Below, in pieces: positions 40,975 through 50,368 of a stretch of 64,000 bases of DNA. The stretch lies in contig CAWIZO010000006.1 of NCBI GenBank assembly GCA_963840665.1, positions 744,001 to 808,000 of the forward strand, read 5' to 3'. The notes below the pieces were generated by a model. That model made no database searches. It was not told where the DNA came from and was given only the letters and a program-made list of their open reading frames with translations. The first letter of the stretch is position 1, and each line of letters starts with the position of its first letter. The stretch is from DATFTE01 sp963840665 (GTDB lineage Bacteria > Acidobacteriota > Terriglobia > Terriglobales > Acidobacteriaceae). Position numbers and translations under genes: made by a program.

Positions 40975-42141
40975 TTAGTAATTCTTCAATTGATCCAAAT
41001 AACCTTGGAAGTTTCTCAGAGTCTCGCCCATCGAGTCACCACCAAACTTCTCGAGCGCGCAGCCAGCTAGAGTAAGCGCAACCATGGCTTCGGCGGCAAC
41101 TCCCGCGGCGGGCACCACGCACACATCCGAGCGTTCGTACGCGGCTTTGACCGGCTCGCGCGTCGCAAAGTCAACCGATTGCAAGGGCCGGCGAAGAGTG
41201 GAGATCGGCTTCAGGTAACCGCGCACGCGAATCTCTTGTCCGTTGGAAACTCCGCCTTCGATTCCTCCCGCATTGTTGCGGGTACGCGTGAATCCGGAAG
41301 AAGCCTCATAGCCGATTTCGTCATGGACGGTGGATCCCAGCGAACCGGCGGCCACAATTCCCGCCCCGATTTCAACGCCCTTCACAGCTTGCAGCGACAT
41401 GACGGCCGCTGCGAGACGCGCATCGAGCCGCTCATCCCATTGCGCATACGTCCCCAATCCCGCGGGCACGCCATGAGCCACGACCTCGAATACGCCTCCC
41501 ACCGAGTCGCCCGTTCTCAACGCTTGGTCTACGATCTCTTTCATTGCGAGTTCAGCTGTAGGGTCGACGCAACTCAGAAGGATTTCTTCTTTTCCCAAGA
41601 GCGACTGGATCCGATCCCACGGAATCTCGGTTGCTGCCAATGCCGCACTGCCGACGGCTACAACGTGGCTAAGCACTTCGATGCCGAGAGCGCTCAGAAA
41701 AAGTTTGGCCAGTGCTCCGATGGCGACGCGCGCAGCAGATTCGCGCGCGGACGCTCGCTCTAGTACATAGCGAGCCTCAGGAAAGTTGTACTTCAATGCC
41801 CCCGCCAAGTCGGCATGGCCGGGTCGCGGAGATGCTACGCGTTTATGTTTGACAGGGTCCCCAGTCTCGACGGGAAGCGACTCCTGCCAGTTTTTCCAAT
41901 CCATGTTTTCCAATAGGATCGAAATCGGCGAGCCGATAGTTTGTCCGTGACGTATTCCTGAGAGGATCCGAGCGGTATCCCGCTCGATTTTCATTCGTCC
42001 GCCGCGTCCGTAACCCTGTTGCCGGCGCCACAACTCGCGGTCAATAAAGGCTTGATCTACGGCCAAACCGGCGGGGAGGCCCGAAAGGAAGGCTACCAGG
42101 GCCGCGCCGTGAGATTCTCCCGCAGTGTAGTAGCGCAGCAT
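40975..42141 (-). CDS. aroC: Chorismate synthase
   Basis: This 388-residue FMN-dependent enzyme makes chorismate from EPSP. Signatures: YYTAGESHGAALVAFLSGLPAG at the start, QGYGRGGRMKIERD, SPRPGHADLAGALKYN, ASARESAARVA, GTYAQWDERLDARLAAA, RNNAGGIEGGVSNG and the basic SDVCVVPAAGV end. ATG 42141 is chosen because MLRYYTAGESHG is the family N-terminus; the frame is open a further 79 codons upstream but that part is not protein-like. It is the first gene of the aroC-def-fmt-rsmB unit. Confidence 0.97.
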   Translation of the reverse strand: MLRYYTAGESHGAALVAFLSGLPAGLAVDQAFIDRELWRRQQGYGRGGRMKIERDTARILSGIRHGQTIGSPISILLENMDWKNWQESLPVETGDPVKHKRVASPRPGHADLAGALKYNFPEARYVLERASARESAARVAIGALAKLFLSALGIEVLSHVVAVGSAALAATEIPWDRIQSLLGKEEILLSCVDPTAELAMKEIVDQALRTGDSVGGVFEVVAHGVPAGLGTYAQWDERLDARLAAAVMSLQAVKGVEIGAGIVAAGSLGSTVHDEIGYEASSGFTRTRNNAGGIEGGVSNGQEIRVRGYLKPISTLRRPLQSVDFATREPVKAAYERSDVCVVPAAGVAAEAMVALTLAGCALEKFGGDSMGETLRNFQGYLDQLKNY

Positions 42142-42328
42142 TGCTATTGGATTGTACAAGATAGCAAACGTAATCTCGTTGCGAGAGGCCTCGTCCAATC
42201 CTAATTTTCTTTCCATAGACTTGCTGCCGGGCGTCAAGATGTTGGTAGAATGAAAACAAGCTCGCCACGTTCCGTCCCGCGCGCAGCCTTGCTTCCGCGC
42301 CCTCACTCTGGCCCATGAGGATATTGGA

Positions 42329-43183
42329 GTGCCGTCAAAGATCCCGAGAGGGAGGGACCGTTTCGTTCGCGTGCGCACTGCGCAGTCGGTGCGTGCTGCG
42401 GAGTTGTCCCGGCATCTTATTGAGGCACAAGAGGAAGAACGAAAACGAATCAGCCGTGAGTTGCATGATGAAGCTGGGCAAGGCTTGATGGCCCTCCGGC
42501 TCTGTCTAGGGCGTCTGGTGGCTGAAACGAGGGATCGTGACTCAGCCGCTCAGATCGAAGAAGCGATGTCGATGCTCGACGGAACCATTGCTGACCTGCG
42601 AAGAATCATTGCCCGGCTTTCGCCGCGCAGGCTCGATGAACTGGGATTGCTGGCGGCGATTCGCAAAGAAGCTCGCCTCTTGAGTAAGGACGCCGGCATC
42701 AGGGGCATGGTAGACCTCCCCGTCGACGTGAGTGGGATTTCTCATGAGAGCGAGATTGTGATTTATCGCACGGTCCAAGAGGCATTTCACAACATTGCGA
42801 AACATTCGAAGGCTACCTGGTTCAACGTGCGCCTGGATCGCGAGGATGACCACCTGCTGCTGCGCGTGGAGGACGATGGAGTAGGCTTCGTTTCGAAGCC
42901 GAATTTCCAAGGCAGCTTTGGTTTGATGGGAATGCGGGAGAGGATTGCGGCCTTGGGAGGGACGGTTCGCATCCGGTCACGCCAAGGCCGGGGTACACGA
43001 ATCCGCGTTAGTCTGCCCACGATCTGGATCGGCGAGACGGCTTCTGGCCAACGCGATGCCGAGTTAGAGCATCAAGAATACGGATCTGGAGCGGCTGAGA
43101 AGCCGAGAAAGGCGACCGTATTCCGCGGCTTGATAAAGCCCATCACTTCTTATAGACATGCCGATCAAGTGCATAGTAGTTGA
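42329..43183 (+). CDS. Soluble NarL-partner histidine kinase (HisKA_3 / DegS type)
   Basis: This 284-residue kinase has no membrane or sensor domain. A short N-terminal helix leads directly into the HisKA_3 dimerisation domain, with the phospho-acceptor His46 in ISRELHDEAGQGL. An HATPase domain follows (N-box VQEAFHNIAKHS, VEDDGVGF, GSFGLMGMRERIAALGG). The C-terminus (about 235-284) is not conserved. The start is GTG 42329 with GAGGA upstream. It overlaps the response regulator by 26 bases. Input must come through a partner protein or the cytosolic N-terminus. Confidence 0.88.
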   Translation: MPSKIPRGRDRFVRVRTAQSVRAAELSRHLIEAQEEERKRISRELHDEAGQGLMALRLCLGRLVAETRDRDSAAQIEEAMSMLDGTIADLRRIIARLSPRRLDELGLLAAIRKEARLLSKDAGIRGMVDLPVDVSGISHESEIVIYRTVQEAFHNIAKHSKATWFNVRLDREDDHLLLRVEDDGVGFVSKPNFQGSFGLMGMRERIAALGGTVRIRSRQGRGTRIRVSLPTIWIGETASGQRDAELEHQEYGSGAAEKPRKATVFRGLIKPITSYRHADQVHSS

Positions 43184-43823
43184 CGACCATACGTTGTTCC
43201 GCGACGGCGTGCGCCGCCTATTGGACGGCGAAGTGGACATCGAGGTCATCGGGGAAGCCAGCGACGCAGTTGAGGCTCTGGAAAAGATACGCTCCCTCCT
43301 GCCGGATGTAGTTCTCATGGACATTGGCATGCCCGGCATGTCGAGCTTTGAGGCAGCCCGCCTTATTGAACGAAATTGCCCCAACACCCGCACCATCTTT
43401 CTCACCATGTATGAGGACGAGGAATACCTCTTGCAATGTCTCGAGGTAGGAGCAGCCGGCTACGTTCTTAAGGATGCGCCCTCGCCCAAGCTCATTGAAG
43501 CCGTTCGCGAAGTCTCAAAAGGGAAGAAATACATCAGTCCGCGCATCATGGAGAAACTGGTGGAGGACTTCCATGCTCGGCCGCGTGGCCCACAGTCGCG
43601 AGTTTCCCGCGGCTCCACGTTAACGCCGCGGGAGCGTGAGGTGATCAAGATGCTCGCGGAGGGGAACTCGGTGAAGGAAATTGCGAAGCTTCTGGGACTG
43701 AGCGTAAAGACTGTGGAAGCTCACAAATTTAACTTGATGCGCAAATTAAACATCCACAACAAAGCTCAACTAGTGACGTACGCTATTCAGAAGAAGATTT
43801 TGAAAATGCCGGCTGGCGCGTAG
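43158..43823 (+). CDS. NarL/FixJ-family response regulator
   Basis: This 221-residue regulator has receiver phospho-acceptor Asp55 (VVLMDIGMPG), Thr/Ser switch FLTMYED and Lys105 (YVLKDA). The LuxR-type HTH is at about 150-215 (LTPREREVIKMLAEGNSVKEIA, LSVKTVEAHKFNLMRKLNI). It is paired with the preceding kinase. The stop is 13 bases from the convergent HAD gene. Confidence 0.95.
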   Translation: MPIKCIVVDDHTLFRDGVRRLLDGEVDIEVIGEASDAVEALEKIRSLLPDVVLMDIGMPGMSSFEAARLIERNCPNTRTIFLTMYEDEEYLLQCLEVGAAGYVLKDAPSPKLIEAVREVSKGKKYISPRIMEKLVEDFHARPRGPQSRVSRGSTLTPREREVIKMLAEGNSVKEIAKLLGLSVKTVEAHKFNLMRKLNIHNKAQLVTYAIQKKILKMPAGA

Positions 43824-43836
43824 TTCCAATCGAAGC

Positions 43837-44532
43837 TCAGCCGAGAATTCGATCAGCAAGACTCTTCAGATCAGATACCTCCAGGTCAGGAGTTCCCTGC
43901 GCACTCCTTGCGGCACCGGCGTTAGGTCGCGGAGATTTCCGGTTGACCCACGCTGTAGCCATCCCAAGCGATTGCGCGGGTAAGACATCGTGGTAGATGC
44001 TTTGGCCTACGTGCAGAATCTTCTCTGGCGAAGCTCCACTTCTTTCGAGAGCTAGTTTGAAGATGTTGAGAGCAGGCTTGTAGCAACGGGCTTGCTGCGC
44101 AGTGATGACGTAGTCAAACGGAACGCCGAGTTTCTTAGCCGATGCAGCGAACAAGTCATCGTCGACATTGGAAATCACTGCAAGCTTGTATCTCGACTTG
44201 AGCCGGCGCAGGGCTTCCGCTGTGTCGGGGAACGGTTGCCATCGGGGCAGAGAGTTGGGCAAGGATTCGATCTCGGCTTGTGTCGGCTCGAATCCGAAAC
44301 GTTCGCCGAATCCTGCCACAACCGACGCTAACACCTGTCTGTACGGACGAAATTCTCCCTCTTCAGCCATCACTTCCAATTCCGAATAGGTTTCCAGAAT
44401 TGTTGGCTCAGGAAGCGTTTTTCCGTGCGCGTGCAAGATGGGATGAAGCGCAGAGAATATCCCCGCCTCCCAATCGATCATCGTGCCGTAGCAGTCGAAG
44501 GTAAGAAGTTCGAAGCGCTGAAAGTCAATCAT
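43837..44532 (-). CDS. HAD-superfamily hydrolase (haloacid dehalogenase type II-like)
   Basis: This 231-residue protein has the nucleophile Asp in LLTFDCYGTMIDW (DxYGTxxD), motif II in VISNVDDDL, Lys in YKPALNIFKLAL and motif IV in HVGQSIYHDVLPAQSLGMATAWVNR. The pattern is that of L-2-haloacid dehalogenases and related phosphatases; the substrate is unknown. Confidence 0.88.
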   Translation of the reverse strand: MIDFQRFELLTFDCYGTMIDWEAGIFSALHPILHAHGKTLPEPTILETYSELEVMAEEGEFRPYRQVLASVVAGFGERFGFEPTQAEIESLPNSLPRWQPFPDTAEALRRLKSRYKLAVISNVDDDLFAASAKKLGVPFDYVITAQQARCYKPALNIFKLALERSGASPEKILHVGQSIYHDVLPAQSLGMATAWVNRKSPRPNAGAARSAQGTPDLEVSDLKSLADRILG

Positions 44533-44548
44533 GGAAAGATCACAGAAG

Positions 44549-44577
44549 AAAAGCCCCCAACGGCTTTGGGGGCTTTT
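44549..44577 (-). terminator. Rho-independent terminator
   Basis: The inverted repeat AAAAGCCCCCAA / TTGGGGGCTTTT has a 12-bp stem and 5-base loop. It lies 26 bp beyond the stop of the glycine-zipper gene and before the HAD gene start. A T-rich tail follows on the minus strand; the A-tract on the other side makes it potentially bidirectional. Confidence 0.85.
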
Positions 44578-44602
44578 GCAGCTCTAATAAGCCAGACCAA
44601 CC

Positions 44603-45337
44603 CTACAACTTTACCGTGAGGGGTTGTTCGAGCTTAAAGCTCAGCGCTGATTCAGCAGGCAGCACGATATCTTTGTTACCCGTAAAAGCTGTACCGGCTG
44701 TGCCTGCACCCGCCCCAGCGAGGGCACCGATGGCAGCACCTTTGCCGCCTCCAGCGATTCCACCGATGATTGCACCCAAGCCAGCGCCGCCACCAATCAT
44801 GGCGCCAGTGCGCTTGCCTTTGCCCGTGGCAGTCCGACTCACCGATGACGTTTCAACTGAGGCATCGCTGCCGTTAATATTGATGGAAGTCAGCTTTACT
44901 TGCAGAACGGCGCCACCCTTGAACCGGCCAAGCGGCTTTGCATCTACCACCACTCCAGAGGCAGTAGCTCCGGCAGGGATCACAGTGTTTCCGTCCACTT
45001 GAACGGCACTGGCGACGGTTGCGCTGAAGGCTTGGCCGGGCTGGCTAATCTTGGACCCGACCGATTCTCCCAGGCGCACCGTAATGACCGTACCCGACGG
45101 AATCGTTACCGATGTCGGCGCGGGCGGAGGCGGGGGAGTCGTGTCCGCCTTGTTCTGCGATTTGTTCATCGAGCCGCCCGACGTGCTTCCTCCGCTATTG
45201 TTGTTCGACCCGGAGGAGTCGTTGGACGCCATTTGGTTACTGTCAGTACTGGATGTTTGCGTAGGTTTGCTGGTACACGCAAAGAGTGCTAACAAAAGAC
45301 AGAGGCCGATGGTGAGCATTATCGAGCGGGATCTCAT
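44603..45337 (-). CDS. Glycine-zipper lipoprotein
   Basis: This 244-residue lipoprotein has a lipobox (LFAC, Cys near residue 21), a Ser/Asn/Gly-rich low-complexity segment (about 25-60) and a central beta-rich region (VTIPSGTVITVRLGESVGSK...FSATVASAVQVDGNTVIPAGATASG) as in conjugal-transfer TrbI-like or envelope-stress proteins. A glycine-zipper segment follows (AMIGGGAGLGAIIGGIAGGG) that could insert in or stabilise the outer membrane. ATG 45337 has GGAGG five bases upstream. Confidence 0.75.
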   Translation of the reverse strand: MRSRSIMLTIGLCLLLALFACTSKPTQTSSTDSNQMASNDSSGSNNNSGGSTSGGSMNKSQNKADTTPPPPPAPTSVTIPSGTVITVRLGESVGSKISQPGQAFSATVASAVQVDGNTVIPAGATASGVVVDAKPLGRFKGGAVLQVKLTSININGSDASVETSSVSRTATGKGKRTGAMIGGGAGLGAIIGGIAGGGKGAAIGALAGAGAGTAGTAFTGNKDIVLPAESALSFKLEQPLTVKL

Positions 45338-45418
45338 AGGAACCTCCACCCCGGAAGGTGTACCAGAAATATGCGGGGTAACGCAATGAGAGTTCTCCCG
45401 ATACCGTAGGCGTAGTCG

Positions 45419-46513
45419 TTACTGCTTTTCGGGAATTTCTGCCCCTACGGGTTCGGAAGTCTTGGCGGACTCGGGAGAATCGAGTTCGGGGAAGCTGGGA
45501 GTGTTTTCCGCGGGCGCTTCGGTCGTCGTCTTGACTGCTTTCGAGCCCCTATTCAGAAACTTAGCAGTGTTTAGCAGAGGGCGTCCGAGCGACGGATTGT
45601 ACCCAGTCCACCCCTCCTCTGACTCCGCATCGCGCTCGAAGTTGGCGCGCACGCTCTCCATTTTTGAATCCAGATCGTCGAGGTAATGCAGCATCAGCGC
45701 CTCTGGAAACATGGGCAACTTGGGAGATCCAAACTCATAATGTCCGTGATGGCTGATGATGAGGTGTTCGACCAGCGTCTTGAGCTCATCTGGGAACCCG
45801 GGAATTTGCGCGAGTTTCTCCTGCAGCATTTCCAGCTCAATAATCATGTGTCCAAGCAGTTGTCCGCGGGTTGTGTAGGAGAAAGACCGGTTGTAAGTGA
45901 GTTCGTGAATCTTCCCGATGTCGTGAAAGAAAGCACCGGTCAATAACAGATCACGGTTGATCTGAGGATAGTTACGGCACATCAAATCACAGGAGCGGAA
46001 TAAAGAAACGACGTGGTCTAGCAGCCCGCCGATGTAGGCGTGGTGCAAAGTCTTGGCCGCAGGCGCGTTCCGATAGGCTTCCGCGATTTCTGGGTCGGCC
46101 ATGAACGACTCAACCAGGGCCTTCAGATAGGGATTTTCGAAAGTAGCGACGAAGGCCGCCAGAGTCTGCCAAAGCTCGCCAATATCTTTCGTGGTCTTCG
46201 GGAGATAGTCGGCGAAGTCCACTTCCGACTCCCCGAGTTTTCGCAGTTTGTGAATGGTGATCTGAAAACGGTTCTTGTACTTGTTGAGAAGTCCTTTGAT
46301 CTTGACGAAATCATCTTGCTCGAAGGCGTCGATGGCCTCTTCGACGTTGTCCCACATCTTGGCTTCAATCTGGCCGCTTCGATCGCCCAGCGTCAGCGCT
46401 AGATAGGGCTCCCCGGTTTTTTTGGGTTTTACCTGCTTGGAGATGCAGACGAACGTGGAGGTAATGATCTTATTCTCTTGCTGCACGCTCTCCGAAAGGA
46501 AGAATTCTTTCAT
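45419..46513 (-). CDS. OB-fold/HD-domain protein (YhaM-like 3'-5' exoribonuclease)
   Basis: This 364-residue protein has an N-terminal OB-fold nucleic-acid-binding domain (about 15-105: KPKKTGEPYLALTLGDRSGQIEAKMW...VKIKG). An HD phosphohydrolase domain follows (about 150-300: HHAYIGGLLDHVVSL, FFHDIGKIHEL, HLIISHHGHYEFGSPKLP, LHYLDDLDSKM). This matches the B. subtilis YhaM exonuclease. The C-terminal 60 residues are low-complexity (P, E, T, S). It lies 30 bp after the SurA-like gene on the same strand. Confidence 0.87.
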   Translation of the reverse strand: MKEFFLSESVQQENKIITSTFVCISKQVKPKKTGEPYLALTLGDRSGQIEAKMWDNVEEAIDAFEQDDFVKIKGLLNKYKNRFQITIHKLRKLGESEVDFADYLPKTTKDIGELWQTLAAFVATFENPYLKALVESFMADPEIAEAYRNAPAAKTLHHAYIGGLLDHVVSLFRSCDLMCRNYPQINRDLLLTGAFFHDIGKIHELTYNRSFSYTTRGQLLGHMIIELEMLQEKLAQIPGFPDELKTLVEHLIISHHGHYEFGSPKLPMFPEALMLHYLDDLDSKMESVRANFERDAESEEGWTGYNPSLGRPLLNTAKFLNRGSKAVKTTTEAPAENTPSFPELDSPESAKTSEPVGAEIPEKQ

Positions 46514-46543
46514 GCTTTCCCGTTATCACCTTGCCGAACCAGG

Positions 46544-47623
46544 CTAGATCAGGCCAAATCTCTTCTTTTTCTTTAGCTGCTTCGCCGCCGCTTCTTTCTC
46601 GGAAGTTTCAATAGGATTGGTCTGGTTCGGGCTGGCGCCGGTATCGACGTAGCCCGGCTTGATTTCAATGAAAGCTTCTTCGCGCAACTTCTGAAGATAA
46701 CTGCGCAACGCCGGCTGCAGCTTCTGCATATAGAGCGCGTCTTGCACCCTGGGTTCTACATCGCTCAGCGCGGGAACGCCTGCCACTTGATGTTCTCTCA
46801 CACTCAGGATGACAAACCCCTGCTTGGTGCGAATTACGTCAGATACTTCGTTCGGCTTCATCGCGAAGGTCTTAGCTTCCAGTTCCTTTGCCAGCGTGCC
46901 GCGCCTAAAATATCCCAGATCGCCGCCCTGGGAGGCCGTAGGCCCGTCGGAATTCTTCTTGGCAACGTCATCGAAGCTGGCGCCTTTGCGAATTTGCTCA
47001 AGCAGATCCTGCGCTTTGGCTTGTGCCGCTGCTACCTGCTGCGCCTCGTCTCCATTGCCTTTCTTGTCGGTGGAAACGAGAATCTCGCTCAGACGGATCT
47101 GCTCTGGTTGCTCTAGGTCGGTCTTGTGATCGTCGTAGAACTTTTTCTCTTCGTCTTTGGTGACGCTGAGCTTCTGCCCAACTTCTTTGCCGATCACTTG
47201 CTGAGTGATGATCTGGTTTCGCAGATTCTGTTTGAAGTCCTCGAATGAGACTCCTTGCGCCGTGGCCGCCTTCTCCAGTTCGTCCATGCTCTCGAGGTTC
47301 ATCTGCTTGCGCATCTCGTCGAGCTTCTTGATCAGTTCGGTGTCGGCGGTAATCCCGAGATCTTTCCCCTTTTCGATCAGCAGTTGCTGGTCGATCAGAT
47401 CGCGCAGGACGTCTTTATCGCGCTCTGCGACAATTTCGCTCGCATGGGTGGGATCCTGCTGAGAAGCTTCCTGCTTGAGTTGGTCCTTGCTGCGCAGGAA
47501 TTCCGAACGCGTAACGATCTGATTATTAACCCGAGCGATAATCTCTTCGACCACCGTGTCGGCGCCGAAGGCAGGTAAGACTGCGGAAACGCAAAGAAGC
47601 ACGAGGGGAACGATTTTTCGCAT
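46544..47623 (-). CDS. SurA-like periplasmic peptidyl-prolyl isomerase (PpiC/parvulin)
   Basis: This 359-residue protein has a signal peptide (RKIVPLVLLCVSAVLPAFGA), a SurA N-terminal chaperone domain (about 25-175: IIARVNNQIVTRSEFLRSKDQL) and one parvulin domain (about 180-285: IRLSEILVSTDKKG, GASFDDVAKKNSDGPTASQGGDLGYFRRG, TKQGFVILSV). The C-terminus is Lys-rich. It probably assists outer-membrane protein folding. ATG 47623 is taken; a TTG six codons upstream would lengthen the signal. Confidence 0.9.
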   Translation of the reverse strand: MRKIVPLVLLCVSAVLPAFGADTVVEEIIARVNNQIVTRSEFLRSKDQLKQEASQQDPTHASEIVAERDKDVLRDLIDQQLLIEKGKDLGITADTELIKKLDEMRKQMNLESMDELEKAATAQGVSFEDFKQNLRNQIITQQVIGKEVGQKLSVTKDEEKKFYDDHKTDLEQPEQIRLSEILVSTDKKGNGDEAQQVAAAQAKAQDLLEQIRKGASFDDVAKKNSDGPTASQGGDLGYFRRGTLAKELEAKTFAMKPNEVSDVIRTKQGFVILSVREHQVAGVPALSDVEPRVQDALYMQKLQPALRSYLQKLREEAFIEIKPGYVDTGASPNQTNPIETSEKEAAAKQLKKKKRFGLI

Positions 47624-47761
47624 AACTCCAGGGACTCCCAAGTCCTGCCGGATATGGCCGTGTCCGTAGATTGTACCTCCGACGAGGTGGGTGCAGCCAG
47701 CGCCCAGGCTGCTATGATGATGAGTTTTGTGGCGGCCGATTTTTCCGCATGGAGGGCGTCC

Positions 47762-49540
47762 ATGAAGTTCGCAGGCTTTTCGTTTCTTATACTTGTATTG
47801 GCAATGATGAAAATCCCAGCCCAGGCACAGAAAAATCTCGGAGTGCCGGATCTAGCGCAACTGCAGCAGATGTCGAGCCGCTTCGCGCCCACCCCGTTGC
47901 GGGTCGACACTTCCAAGCTCTCGCCCGGCGACCAGCAGGCCCTGCCTAAGTTGATCGAGGCGGCGCGCATCCTGAACTTTGTATTTATGAAGCAATATTG
48001 GAGCGGCGACCTCGCACTGTATGAAAAATTGCAGAAGGATTCGACGCCGCTGGGAAAAGCGCGTTTCCATTATTTCTGGCTCAACAAGGGTCCATGGTCC
48101 GACCTGGACGCCTATAAGGCTTTCCTGCCGGGTGTCCCCGCAACCAAGCCTAAGGGAGCGAACTTCTATCCGGAAGACATGACCACAGCAGATTTTGAGC
48201 GCTGGGCCAGTTCTTTGTCGAAGGATGGACAGGAGCAAGCGAAGGGATTTTTTACCGTCCTTCGTTGGAAAGGCGGCTCGCCATCCGCGCAGCGAGATCT
48301 GATGAGCGTGCCCTACAGCGAGGAATATAAGGACGACTTGACCCGGGCTGCAGGCCTGCTGCGTGACGCTGCGAATCTAACCGATAACGCGACGCTAAAG
48401 AAGTTCCTGAATCTGCGCGCGGACGCTTTTCTCTCCAACGATTATTACGAGAGCGATCTGGCGTGGATGGATCTCGACGCTCCCTTGGATATCACGATCG
48501 GTCCCTACGAAACCTATAACGATGAATTGTTTGGCTACAAGGCAGCGTTCGAAGCATATGTGAATTTGCGGGACGATGCGGAGAGTACGAAGCTCTCGGC
48601 GTTCTCCCAGCACTTGCAACAGATCGAAGACAACCTGCCCATCGATCCTCAATACCGGAACCCAAAGCTGGGCGCAGCCGCTCCATTACGGGTGGTCGAT
48701 GAGATTTTGTGTTCCGGAGACGGCGCTCACGGTATTCAGACCGCCGCTTACAACCTGCCGAACGACGAGCGGGTTGTGAACCAGAAGGGCAGCAAGCGGG
48801 TGATGTTAAAGAACGTGCAAGAGGCGAAGTTTCACAGCGTCCTGCTGCCGATCGCCCGGAAAATGCTGGCGAAACAGGCCATGGTTGATGTCAGCTTCGA
48901 ACCCTTCTTCACCCACATTGTGGCGCATGAGTTGATGCATGGGCTGGGTCCGCATCAGATCAAAGTCAACGGCCAAGACACCAATCCCCGCCTTCAGCTG
49001 AAGGAACTCTACTCTGCGATTGAGGAAGCCAAGGCTGATGTCACCGGGCTTTTCGCTCTGCAATACATGATGGATCACGCGCAGGAGATGGGTCTCTCCA
49101 AGGTGTTGCCATCCGACGACGCAGCCCAGCGCCAGCTTTACACCACGTTTCTGGCCTCTTCCTTCCGCAGCTTGCGATTCGGTTTGAGCGATGCCCATGG
49201 AAAGGGCATGGCAGTGCAGTTCAACTACCTGACGGACAAAGGCGGCTTCGTGCAGCACGGCGACGGTACCTTCTCGGTCGATATGAAGAAGATCAAGTCG
49301 GCCGTAGCAGATCTGGATCACGATCTTCTTACCATCGAAGCTCAGGGAGATTACAACGCCGCCAAGAAAATGCTGGATGAATTGGGAGTCATTCGTCCCA
49401 ACGTGAAGAGCGCTTTGGATGGCTTGAAAGAGATTCCTACCGATATTGAACCGATCTTCGTGACCGCCGAAGAATTAGCGCCCAGTGCGGGGATGGCGGC
49501 GTCGAGTGCGCCCGTGCAAAAAGGGAAGGGCAAGCGCTAG
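47762..49540 (+). CDS. Secreted M49-like (dipeptidyl peptidase III-related) metallopeptidase
   Basis: This 592-residue protein has a signal peptide ending near IPAQAQ. The zinc motif HELMHGLGPH (HExxH, followed by a conserved His) lies near residue 383. A second acidic motif, EEAKADVTGLF, about 45 residues later parallels the EECRAE motif of M49. The GLGPH variant matches the DPP III-like domain seen in plant Nudix fusion proteins and in bacteria. ATG 47762 is preceded by GGAGG at six bases; ATGs further upstream lack this. No Nudix domain is present. A substrate is not predicted. It overlaps the convergent phosphatase gene by four bases. Confidence 0.75.
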   Translation: MKFAGFSFLILVLAMMKIPAQAQKNLGVPDLAQLQQMSSRFAPTPLRVDTSKLSPGDQQALPKLIEAARILNFVFMKQYWSGDLALYEKLQKDSTPLGKARFHYFWLNKGPWSDLDAYKAFLPGVPATKPKGANFYPEDMTTADFERWASSLSKDGQEQAKGFFTVLRWKGGSPSAQRDLMSVPYSEEYKDDLTRAAGLLRDAANLTDNATLKKFLNLRADAFLSNDYYESDLAWMDLDAPLDITIGPYETYNDELFGYKAAFEAYVNLRDDAESTKLSAFSQHLQQIEDNLPIDPQYRNPKLGAAAPLRVVDEILCSGDGAHGIQTAAYNLPNDERVVNQKGSKRVMLKNVQEAKFHSVLLPIARKMLAKQAMVDVSFEPFFTHIVAHELMHGLGPHQIKVNGQDTNPRLQLKELYSAIEEAKADVTGLFALQYMMDHAQEMGLSKVLPSDDAAQRQLYTTFLASSFRSLRFGLSDAHGKGMAVQFNYLTDKGGFVQHGDGTFSVDMKKIKSAVADLDHDLLTIEAQGDYNAAKKMLDELGVIRPNVKSALDGLKEIPTDIEPIFVTAEELAPSAGMAASSAPVQKGKGKR

Positions 49541-50295
49541 GCCGAGCACGCGCGCAGCAGAGACAAAACCGTGACGTCGTTGTGCGTGGGGGGTGTCCTC
49601 ATGAACCGCTTGACATCATCAAGCATGGCCACGCATATCTCCTTGGCGCTGCCTGCGGTCGAAGTCGCCAGTGCCTGCTTCGCGCGGTGCATTCCGTATT
49701 CGTCGCCCTTGAACGATGCTTCGACCATTCCTCTCGAGATCATCACGAGCGCGCCAGACGATTCCACTGCAACGGTGGGAGCGTCGCAAGTGACGTGGGA
49801 AAACAGGCCGAGAGGCAAGCCGGTGGCGCCGAGTTCGGTGACGCCGCCGGTGTGACGCAAAAGTGCGGGCGTGTGTCCGGCATTGAAGTAGCAGACTGTG
49901 CCGATATCTTCGTTGTAGCACGCGGCCAGCGCGGGGCAAGAAAGAACTCCGCCGTCGGCGGCTCCCAGAATCGCCCTGTTCATCATCAAGCAAAGCTCGA
50001 TCATGGCGTGCGCTTCGTTCAGTTCTTCCTTGTCGAAAAGACGAGGAGCCTGCTCGCGAAAGGTTTGCTGCACTATGGCTGCGATCGATCGAGTCTGTTC
50101 GTGGCGTCCGGCGACATCGAGCAATCCGAATACGACGCGGTTCGGGCTGACCCGGGTAAAGTCATAGAAGTCTCCCGCTACGCGCTGGCCATAATAAATC
50201 GCCGACAGCCCCGCGTCTCTGACATCCGGAACCTCCGAGTGGACCGGCTCCTGCAGCTGGAGGGAACGTTTGCCGCTTTTGAAAAAAGAAGGCAT
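49537..50295 (-). CDS. PP2C/SpoIIE-type serine phosphatase (RsbU-like)
   Basis: This 252-residue protein has the SpoIIE fold: AGDFYDFTRVSPNRVVFGLLDVAGRHEQ (metal-binding Asp residues), CYNEDIGTVCYFNAGHTPALL, TGLPLGLF and ALVMISRGMVEA. The position usually occupied by metal-binding Asp in DGVTEA reads SRGMVEA, so one acidic ligand may be missing. No sensor domain is attached. ATG 50295 is used, because residues encoded further upstream are not protein-like. Confidence 0.78.
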   Translation of the reverse strand: MPSFFKSGKRSLQLQEPVHSEVPDVRDAGLSAIYYGQRVAGDFYDFTRVSPNRVVFGLLDVAGRHEQTRSIAAIVQQTFREQAPRLFDKEELNEAHAMIELCLMMNRAILGAADGGVLSCPALAACYNEDIGTVCYFNAGHTPALLRHTGGVTELGATGLPLGLFSHVTCDAPTVAVESSGALVMISRGMVEASFKGDEYGMHRAKQALATSTAGSAKEICVAMLDDVKRFMRTPPTHNDVTVLSLLRACSA

Positions 50296-50368
50296 GCCCG
50301 ATGCCGAGCGCGACCTTAGCACACAAATTCCCGTCGAGCCAGAGGATTTCAGCCGAATGCTCGGGAAA

